Assembly: GCA_002424095.1 (NCBI GenBank)
Contig: DIPL01000003.1
Span: 120,984 to 133,075 of the forward strand
Direction: 5' to 3'
From: Christensenella sp. UBA5489
GTDB taxonomy: Bacteria; Bacillota; Clostridia; Christensenellales; UBA1242
DNA length: 12,092 nucleotides
Shown one piece after another: positions 9,101 to 12,092 of this stretch. Under the pieces are notes generated by a model. It was not told the DNA's origin and ran no database searches. It saw only the letters and a list, made by a program, of their open reading frames with translations. Numbering within the stretch: the first letter of the stretch is position 1; every line of letters starts with the position of its first letter. The position numbers were made by a program, and so were the translations under genes.

Positions 9101-12092
9101 TTTATGCAGGTGGAATTGCAGGTGCAGTTACATTTGCTGAAAATGAGTCAATTAATAATATAAATCTTATAGAAGTTTACACTTTCTCCGATGCTTTTGC
9201 TGTCAGCGGTGTCGGTGGATTTGCAGGCTATATTGAACAAACAAGAACATTAAGTTTTCATAAGGTAAACCTTGTAAACTATTGGTCTTTATGTAAAAAT
9301 GAAAGCAATCAATATTATATGCCTGAACATTATTATGATATATATGCGGCAACGGGAACAAGAAATCAGGAAGCGAAACTGCTCAATGAAATTGTTAATG
9401 TAACATACAATGATGTAAAAATTAAAGAAAATTATTTAGGTAAATATGATTTGCCGATTATCTCACACGAAGAATATAGTGAAGATATTTATGTAATAAG
9501 TAAGATTATCTTTGATTCTGGTGGAGCAAATCAAGAAGTAGCGGTTGAAAAATCTTGTGCAAGACTTGCATCTCTTGCGTATATTGAAATGATTGATGAA
9601 TATTTACAGTCAATTATACCGCTTTATGAATATGAAGATGCAAGAACTAGTGGCAGTGTAATGGATACTTACTTCGTTAAATCAGGCTGGGATCCAAATT
9701 ATTGGAAAAGATATACCAATGATATGCTTCCACGTCTTATTTCAATTGCTGATGTTAACATTTTTTATATTGTGGTTGCGGAAGATTTGCTCAATATAGT
9801 TTACTACCCTGATGCAACTTTTATTGTTATAGGTAAAGATGGAAATGGTATTGTAAAATGCGGAGATTATATAAGAGGAAATAATCTCGATATTAGCAAT
9901 TTTTCAGGTGTGCTTAAAGGTTATGATAATAGCGGAGATTATGGCTTTGATTTTCAGAATGGCAAGCAAACGTTTATTCAGTCAACAGAAGCAGGGGCGA
10001 AAATTTATAATCTTATGATTAAAAACCTTGGCTCAAATGAATATCAGGAAGGCGATGTAGGAACACTTGTTGGTACATCACGAGACACTGAATTCGAAAA
10101 TCTAAATTTTGTTGAATGTAGTCTTAATGCGTATGCAAATTCAGACAATTCAAACATTGGACTTCTTTGCGGACATATTAGAGGCGGGTATATATCAAAT
10201 ATTTCTTTTGAAGATTGTAAAATTGACGTGCGTGTGCAAGAAGATATAATGACACTAAATGTTGGGCTTATGGCAGGACTTTTAACAGCACCTGCGACTG
10301 GATATATGCAAATTGCAGATATTTCTGCTTATCTATCAACAAACAACGCTTCCAGTGAAAACCTGAATTCTGTTCGTATAAATGTGCAAGGATACAATGT
10401 TTTTTATGTTAATACTGGAACAATTGCTGGCAAAACCGAAGGTGCAGTATATTTAAACTATACTTCAAAATCAATAGATGATAACCGCACACGAAATTTA
10501 GGCGTTTCAGAAACACCTAACTTTGATTTTAAGCCCGATACAGCATCTGGTGAAACCAAAAAAGGTATGGTGATAGAAATACTCGGAACGGAAGAGGGAA
10601 TAGTTGGCGAATATAATGCGGGTATTGGTTTTGGCAGAGCAGGCGTACTTAATCTTTCGCATCAACGTGCTGATGCCCCGCTTGTGATTGGTGGCGTCAT
10701 AGTTTCAAGCGGTCAAGCGACAATAAAAAAAGCAGTAGTTGGTGGCTATATTGGAAAATCAATGACAAGTTCAGCAATTACAAGCAATGTTGGTGTAGGC
10801 AGAAATTATATGTATATCGACTGTGATTTGGAAGTGCAAGCGGAAAATGTTACAGCAGGTATGCTTATTGGCGAAGCAGGCGTGATTTATTCGTTGCGGG
10901 ATGTCGATACTTATGGAACAATCAATGTTACATCAACAAAAACATCATCTTTCGTCGGTGGAATGGTTGGTGTGCTTAATTCAGATTTGGAACTTCGAAA
11001 CAGTATAGTTCACACAGTAATTGATTTTAAAGATGAATTAAGTAATCCTAACAACGAAGCCCCCGCAGTTGGTGGTTTTATAGGTATGGTTTCATCATCT
11101 AGTGTAAAAATTAAAATTGGCGAAGATAATTATAAAACAAAGTATTTAGGAACAATGACGATTGACTCGAATAAAATTTATGCCGGTGGTATCATTGGAG
11201 CATTTAATTCTTCAATAGGCGATGGTGCAGGTGTTGGTGTCAAAATCAACAGTGCAGTATTTGGCGGTGAAATAATTATTAATTCAACAAAACAGGCATT
11301 TGTTGGCGGTATTGTTGGCTCATCGTTATATGAAGCACAAACAAACGAATGTTCAAAAACAATTGAATCTTGCTTTGTCTATGGCAATATTTATATAAAT
11401 GAAACTTTTGATACATATTTTGGAAACACATACGCAGGCGGTGTAATTGGTAGAGGCTCACCTGCAACGGAAATTAATTCCAATGATTGCATTTCAACAA
11501 TTTATACGAAATATACACAAGTTGATGAAATTTTAACAGTTAATGCTTTGGTTGGCGAAACAAACGGGGCATTTACGGGAAGAGATATTGTGGGCGACCA
11601 ACTTCTTGTTAATAATTATTCTCATCAAATGAGTTTGTGTTTAGATAACAGTGGTATTGCTGCAAAAAATATATATTATAAAAGAAATGTTGATGGCGGA
11701 GAAGGCGAACAAGATTCTATGCTTGACATTGTTCAAGACTATATTAGTCAACTTGACGGAAATGATATGGAAAGACAAGTATATGAAGGTTCAAAATTAA
11801 ATCCGTTTGAGATAAAAAATTCGACTTATGGAACAATTAAAACAAAATTTGAAACTGATGTTTCTGAAATAAGTCCTTATGCGAAAATAAAATATTTTGT
11901 TATCAGTGAAAATTTAAGTAATAATTTAATGAGTAGGGAGAAATTATCAAGCAGTCATTTAATTGGCGATGGCTTTTCAATTAATACAAATCAGCAAGCA
12001 GTATTTTCGATAATTGATGAAAACAGCACGGTAACAGGCTTTAAAGTCAAAGCACAAATTGAATCCACAAACTCTACGACCTTGTGTGAAGG
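94..12092 (+). CDS. Giant GLUG-repeat / Ig-like surface lipoprotein, 3' end outside the window
   Basis: Frame 1 is open from ATG 94 to the last base, giving 3,999 codons with no stop. ATG 94 is the first Met after the in-frame TAA at 73-75 and lies four bases after AAAGGA. The N-terminus (KVHLLRNIKIFFIMTVLIGF...FVFSAC) is a lipoprotein signal, so the mature protein should be lipid-anchored at Cys28 outside the membrane. The rest is rich in Asn, Ile, Val, Gly, Glu, Asp and Tyr, with alternating hydrophobic residues typical of beta-strands. In order there are Ig-like domains (30-979), GLUG block A (980-1302), more Ig-like domains (1303-2162) and GLUG blocks B, C, D and part of E (2163 onward). 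About 30 GLUG-like cores such as GGIVG or GGIAG can be counted. I saw no HExxH or other catalytic motif, no LPxTG and no internal membrane segment. GLUG repeats are known from large bacterial surface proteins and IgA protease-like proteins. A role as adhesin or surface fibre is inference. The C-terminus is unseen, so a terminal enzymatic or anchoring domain is possible. Confidence 0.95.
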   Translation, partial: MKVHLLRNIKIFFIMTVLIGFAFVFSACTTNPYDQMEILLSNNGKNVTLYLQEGGASTTEDIIVQVVGGGQNINRQVNANAQSDKLAIDIKYNENDEKTILVLRANGTCKDVLVTVNSKEGGKSASFYVSVEIPIEHISQTSNKSELYAVRGGEIELKAEKLLNIIPSKTTQRAVNFSLHNSTISNASIEDGVLMLGENFNEETIEIMAVSAFDNTKFAIVTLDVLEPINNIVDFSAFYGNTATEINLENKIEIAKNTDDKNSAIFNIVINSTRNVNLETFIQSTLGKESRYIGVSEVKKSTSISPTRFEATVNAESENGADAVFFIIKYSGYNYQYVSPLFNIETYDVVKDIEILVDNAEPDDFDFVVYYNYFDVPGLKINATVSPTTVPNSEKTLILQSGLNADEYRFFNNNGGEIVFKDNKFEFESGENIFIKAKTMTSKSAQFKIFSKSNSEIEKNFNISSSVGATELEFSNAEKIGNKSYYYLTSNQIMEKEICFTVDNTTADEIAISGTGNSYKTDSSAISGEANSFSFFIESIQGKANETGTVTILLKNGLTAIAYIEVFTELEQDKISFSIPTSQYNPAIGKRVMLSDAIVLGEVYNLEFNVALQKDKAISLRINANSPVELSYQFYDFILDDETSVYDEIYEDFNDFAKAEAENEGNYGSSSSVLRSIFLNFAQDQIYSNEVGKCWVKTEVKGFALEDGVKSEISYDFYFLVEVYIPVKNFLISNQAITLYALNSVGDENYADTYREVSVALTGEPTYNKIEWENDFASFPDDENLMTYSLNNEEIFTFEDDGDSVTVSAFSTLQKYEHQGETIYEYADSRTFYFIAKVREFDRLITISLKVIIKKAVQVEQIIVENLNVENGIYIELDFESSEDLFYQIIARADNGTGNPKPFNDKLIFTFINGIATPESLLSIDNNGVIKIGNEKFGGTGTIRIAPADRFINSKYIPGEFDVAVYIQITVADGRSRGTAYRITNFSQMSKGNSDLHYILMNNITVPTKTESFAIFENFNGGLYGSVLSDMHISTITTDKSLFKDLGENAIVEDLIVCGNIENSYSGFIAETNNGTIKNVTIDTRIVLNTYNASGINAVDFGYVGGIVGENNATIYGCNFYGKINAPDSIVGGIAGRNSGNISHCTVELYNFENEYATLHGGSLTGGVVGAMNGGSLTYSYIYSYVSENTDPKNYMDLEILQGGKVGGLVGILSSGVVDICFAYVNDIENLIGEITSSGGEGEEPEIINAYIIYNTSNSNYDAKYTYNGIADYNYQTIVSNNIWQAATAGINKGFPYFKSILQEETSPEIGEKLNNLKNLLSIDGKSVIFYYKTNSTLNNQEVAVLNAWNTISFNDLLGIDDSSGIRAVSSNSSIITPYSNGILIKNCGGVKLTLFSKYDYSISKEFTIYVVYPILNFSLENNGVKFGEGTALHSKINKPFSVRGSVDDSVIFTNKKVLINTDSLKIIFQTFSDYIQGGGLSNYAFDTQEMYEDTSQTEFRIEHTLNLNELSVAYAPTGVDELNEINLILSQFFENYFTLKLFKGADDVELSNSAIEIEPIYIYEFEAYVFSDIDFVASANGENGECLGAEMFSEDDLEIPLGILDIEINGNQIIYYIGATVNSGGDAGEAIFIIVLDYLNSIYYLDAKDRTQQTLDPELAVYFQHKFNISVEIGDKYKNYSFDEKQFILRLFALTSKKDVNNSDTVYADFNLTVKSQTVSSVNVTHFALERKTSYVENSKNVMHYNYEQQSNSVLTPGSEGLLSVDVYPIYADYDYLEITYEASEGDHYLRMTPMSKATEFSYIKSSQGFTTLPNGIQINNKYKFQGSIENSLASIYISTFVPETIDRDLVFVITIKAFDRNGKQSGERITFNLVIQYLSGATVQLQNNDGEEIDSVVRGATENLIITVNIEQSIASVNLKGRADTPDANNLIYYSDFAETINGGTKTYRTLLHIGTGLILENNSNFFTIEVTISWVASGKLQTKTTVLHIGVMDFEVEGIELRTDKSEENIFSGYIGIQSSLLFDFIVKDFITPKMLVNPSLQEFYKNSYYKNASGTDNAFDDYIVNMENEGIGSFIGNLFYVDGSSLTQVRRTNGTIAMNDIFTFSVVDGVIKITGKRSGSVSMLFSLPVKLPSFNRTLIKNIDFYFTINIEIYSDEDSPLIIDSEEAFYSAVTGENPQNYILMTDLYLLDYSPSDTGGLASLDGNNFVINILSWNQDIDGNVLQLAMFNNVVAGTTLKNLIINVYHASSIVVDTTRFSNIEIAGLAINNYGIIYNCHVTAFESDFTRPKLEVPEGINVGYSIGQIDSTKTSKIAGFVLNNSGLITNSRVGGKEIIFANAGAKPLLPFNIVGQGDIAGFVYDNSGSIASSYFDYGTILNKTSSGTATFTTGFVGTNSGNVHLSYSKGVGSDTSEVSLSEAGINTANVSAGFAYTNRGEIGDCFSNILLTSSNDATKSEYSSGRLTSGFVYDNQGLVERCYTASKIEDAKTTQMNFVGGDNFDNMKNSGFIRNSYYYNMSSDLDDVYARADINISVRRITEPDLATNFYGFTFANSMQELNGVWHITNTGPELVSANQIAVSSRYLANEKYDDITGELVSYALPYHDNYEYGSKLNPIIIRNAIEFNKVFGGDHQNAGSAISRYYDLDEKLVFGNYRIVSEIDLSDLITDDSSGVKVNSSNMTLSGGMVDGNKFVVNGLELVAKIESTVKDYGMFAALKQDAIIMNMRIEVIGVSAVTAQNVGAVAGTVENSKLINIYLFNGNQGTTSSADVVGNNIVGGIVGKVVGTSELKNLQTESINAIANHVSPLTSQRFNRNETPLNKVNSNVSYAGGIAGVADIYKESAKSDLKHNDRLKDSPLAFLYVKGNMHIYGSAAGGIVGYLGPQTLLRDVLLELSEAKNQKLLGYNFSAGGIVGQCYGDIDMARAEHEYVLQSLIENSVQAYYKNPSNETIERGNLELFEHDDVGKYEPKYIGGIVGELITGNISHSYSKIPVRNTRALYAGGIAGAVTFAENESINNINLIEVYTFSDAFAVSGVGGFAGYIEQTRTLSFHKVNLVNYWSLCKNESNQYYMPEHYYDIYAATGTRNQEAKLLNEIVNVTYNDVKIKENYLGKYDLPIISHEEYSEDIYVISKIIFDSGGANQEVAVEKSCARLASLAYIEMIDEYLQSIIPLYEYEDARTSGSVMDTYFVKSGWDPNYWKRYTNDMLPRLISIADVNIFYIVVAEDLLNIVYYPDATFIVIGKDGNGIVKCGDYIRGNNLDISNFSGVLKGYDNSGDYGFDFQNGKQTFIQSTEAGAKIYNLMIKNLGSNEYQEGDVGTLVGTSRDTEFENLNFVECSLNAYANSDNSNIGLLCGHIRGGYISNISFEDCKIDVRVQEDIMTLNVGLMAGLLTAPATGYMQIADISAYLSTNNASSENLNSVRINVQGYNVFYVNTGTIAGKTEGAVYLNYTSKSIDDNRTRNLGVSETPNFDFKPDTASGETKKGMVIEILGTEEGIVGEYNAGIGFGRAGVLNLSHQRADAPLVIGGVIVSSGQATIKKAVVGGYIGKSMTSSAITSNVGVGRNYMYIDCDLEVQAENVTAGMLIGEAGVIYSLRDVDTYGTINVTSTKTSSFVGGMVGVLNSDLELRNSIVHTVIDFKDELSNPNNEAPAVGGFIGMVSSSSVKIKIGEDNYKTKYLGTMTIDSNKIYAGGIIGAFNSSIGDGAGVGVKINSAVFGGEIIINSTKQAFVGGIVGSSLYEAQTNECSKTIESCFVYGNIYINETFDTYFGNTYAGGVIGRGSPATEINSNDCISTIYTKYTQVDEILTVNALVGETNGAFTGRDIVGDQLLVNNYSHQMSLCLDNSGIAAKNIYYKRNVDGGEGEQDSMLDIVQDYISQLDGNDMERQVYEGSKLNPFEIKNSTYGTIKTKFETDVSEISPYAKIKYFVISENLSNNLMSREKLSSSHLIGDGFSINTNQQAVFSIIDENSTVTGFKVKAQIESTNSTTLCE
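178..3030 (+). other. Protein region I: N-terminal Ig-like (BIG-like) beta-sandwich array, residues 29-979
   Basis: The region has a beta-rich composition with several stretches that follow the bacterial Ig-like pattern: a conserved strand, a Pro-containing loop, an 'S-x-N' type strand, a Gly turn, and a closing strand in V-x-V. The clearest runs from about 505 to 780 (residues 138-229), with VRGGEIEL, then NIIPSKTT, then VNFSLHNSTI, then TIEIMAVSAFD. A probable earlier copy spans 190-498 and closes in FYVSVEIPI. Weaker candidates lie at about 1513-1806 and 2275-2670. The last one (about 2848-3012) has NNGVIKIG followed by VAVYIQITVADG and leads directly into GLUG block A. Individual domain borders are uncertain by eye. 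Ig-like domains in this position usually act as spacers or stalks in surface proteins. That role is inferred here. Confidence 0.6.
2011..2109 (+). other. Acidic loop inside region I, residues 640-672
   Basis: This stretch of 33 residues is dominated by Asp and Glu (from DDETSVYDEIYEDF to AEAENEGNYG) and ends in a short Ser run encoded by TCATCATCATCC (2098-2109). It interrupts an otherwise strand-forming segment. It may be a surface loop or metal-interacting patch; neither role is demonstrated by the sequence. Confidence 0.4.
3031..3999 (+). repeat. GLUG-type repeat block A, residues 980-1302
   Basis: The header is YRITNFSQM...HYILMNNITV, followed by NFNGGLYG, the usual 'item - it has / contents - outline' opening of GLUG regions (tyrosine-leucine strand, then an F-x-G-x-L-x-G element). 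Repeat cores are GFIAE (3292), GGIVG (3406-3420), GGIAG (3487-3501), GGVVG (3589-3603) and GGLVG (3712-3726). Each is followed by an N/S-G-x-I turn and a strand often containing Cys or Ser (e.g. NNATIYGCNFYG, NSGNISHC). The block closes with INAYIIYN, then W at 3943 and GFPYF ending at 3987, matching the usual W...(Y)P-x-L terminus. GLUG repeats are thought to stack as beta-solenoid-like rungs. No binding partner can be read from the sequence. Confidence 0.82.
4000..6579 (+). other. Protein region II: second Ig-like beta-sandwich array, residues 1303-2162
   Basis: This is a second long beta-rich segment without GLUG cores. BIG-like closing patterns are visible at about 4180-4335 (AVSSNSSIITPYSNGI, then VKLTLFSKYDYS, then FTIYVV) and at about 6406-6555 (FSVVDGVIKITGKRSGSVSM, then FTINIEI). 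The second resembles the last domain of region I (NNGVIKIG...IQITV), and both run directly into a GLUG block. In between, segments such as VFVITIKAFDRNGKQSG (about 5647-5697) and TIEVTISWVASGKLQTKTTV (about 6001-6060) also look Ig-like. I cannot set exact borders or count domains by eye. A stalk or spacer role is inferred. Confidence 0.55.
6580..7824 (+). repeat. GLUG-related repeat block B (AGFVxxNxG variant), residues 2163-2577
   Basis: The header is PLIIDSEEAF...NYILMTDLYL, then ASLDGNNFVINIL and TLKNLIINVY, a near-canonical opening of the L-D-G-N kind. Its repeat cores differ from those in the other blocks: AGLAINNYG (6892-6918), AGFVLNNSG (7045-7071), AGFVYDNSG (7171-7197), TGFVGTNSG (7270-7296), AGFAYTNRG (7387-7413) and SGFVYDNQG (7498-7524). 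Each is followed by an I/V-x-x-S/C strand. The second Gly of the classical GLUG core is mostly replaced and the Asn-x-Gly turn is the fixed feature. The end is very typical: NSYYYNMSSD (about 7636-7665), ITEPDLATNF, then GVW (W at 7789) and GPELV. Confidence 0.82.
7825..7932 (+). other. Linker between GLUG blocks B and C, residues 2578-2613
   Basis: This is a 36-residue segment, rich in Tyr, Asp and Glu, between the closing GPELVS of block B and the GSKLNP that opens block C. It contains neither a GLUG core nor an Ig-like pattern. It is probably the boundary between two stacked solenoid segments. Confidence 0.45.
7933..9744 (+). repeat. GLUG-type repeat block C, residues 2614-3217
   Basis: The block opens with GSKLNPIIIRNAIEFNKVF (the common 'G-x-x-x-N-P-x-x-I-x-x-A-x-E-F' start), then YRIVSEIDLSDL, MVDGNKFVVNGL and GMFAAL, followed by eight cores: GAVAG 8326, GGIVG 8434, GGIAG 8593, GGIVG 8728, GGIVG 8833, GGIVG 9022, GGIAG 9109 and GGFAG 9214. 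These are the most regular GLUG cores of the window. The spacing of about 85-190 bases means loops of variable length between rungs; a longer one after the core at 8833 includes several Glu and His residues. The block closes with VNYWSL, then an unusually long tail to two Trp (9688, 9703) and MLPRLIS. No catalytic signature was recognised. Confidence 0.85.
9745..11787 (+). repeat. GLUG-type repeat block D, residues 3218-3898
   Basis: This is the longest block. The header is FYIVVAEDLLNIVYYPDATF, then NNLDISNFSGVLKGYD and KIYNLMIKNLG. Core-like elements are GTLVG 10060, GLLCG 10159, GLMAG 10264, GTIAG 10417, GGVIV 10690, GGYIG 10741, GMLIG 10858, GGMVG 10957, GGFIG 11071, GGIIG 11185, GGIVG 11305, GGVIG 11437 and a degenerate ALVGE at about 11545. 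The first half uses G-L/T-x-x-G and the second half the regular GG-x-x-G, so the block may itself be a fusion of two sub-blocks. It ends with NIYYKRNVDGGEGE (about 11668-11709) but lacks the W...P-x-L closer seen in blocks A to C. Confidence 0.78.
11788..12092 (+). repeat. Start of GLUG-type block E, cut by the window end, residues 3899-3999
   Basis: GSKLNPFEIKNSTYGTI repeats the opening of block C (GSKLNP at 7933-7950 and 11788-11805). It is followed by KYFVISENLS, HLIGDGFSIN and VFSIIDENSTVTGFKV, which occupy the same positions as the D-G-N and 'N-L-x-I' parts of the other headers. No repeat core is reached before the window ends, so the block must continue beyond it. Confidence 0.68.

Noticed and set aside
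3400..11450. Repeated GGIVG-coding DNA as a CRISPR array or mobile-element repeat
   Set aside because: The similarity is at protein level, spacing is irregular, and the DNA of the copies differs at synonymous positions.
94..12092. M26-like IgA protease, suggested by GLUG repeats
   Set aside because: No HExxH zinc site occurs in the translated part. Such a domain could only lie beyond the window.

Overview
The window is filled by a single giant open reading frame on the + strand. It starts at ATG 94, behind an AAAGGA ribosome binding site. Reading frame 1 codon by codon shows no stop from 94 to the window end at 12092, which gives 3,999 complete codons plus two bases, so the 3' end of the gene lies outside. 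Only bases 1-93 are non-coding. They hold in-frame stops, a perfect inverted repeat and the ribosome binding site. There are no RNA genes, insertion sequences, CRISPR arrays or second genes that I can support. The short ORFs on both strands are shadows of the big frame.

The product is a secreted lipoprotein of more than 400 kDa. It has a basic N-terminus, a hydrophobic segment, a lipobox ending at Cys28, and then almost entirely predicted beta structure. The layout is: (I) an array of bacterial Ig-like (BIG-like) beta-sandwich domains, about residues 30-979; (A) a first block of GLUG-type repeats, 980-1302; (II) a second beta-sandwich array, 1303-2162; then four GLUG-type blocks in a row, B (2163-2577), C (2614-3217), D (3218-3898) and E (3899 to the window end, cut off). 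Each block opens with a recognisable header. Blocks A, B and C close on a tryptophan plus Pro-x-hydrophobic element typical of GLUG proteins. The halves I+A and II+B look like copies of one ancestral module. A second, longer period links the starts of C and E.

The base composition is AT-rich (about one third G+C by eye). There is a Shine-Dalgarno site, Trp is always TGG with no in-frame TGA, and the export signal is of lipoprotein type. This fits a low-GC bacterium using the standard bacterial code, most plausibly an uncultured host-associated Bacillota (Clostridia or Bacilli-like). A Bacteroidota origin is less likely but not excluded. The taxonomic statement is inference. The protein is most simply read as a very long, lipid-anchored surface fibre or adhesin, with Ig-like stalk segments alternating with beta-solenoid-like GLUG segments. 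No catalytic motif was seen in the part present here.
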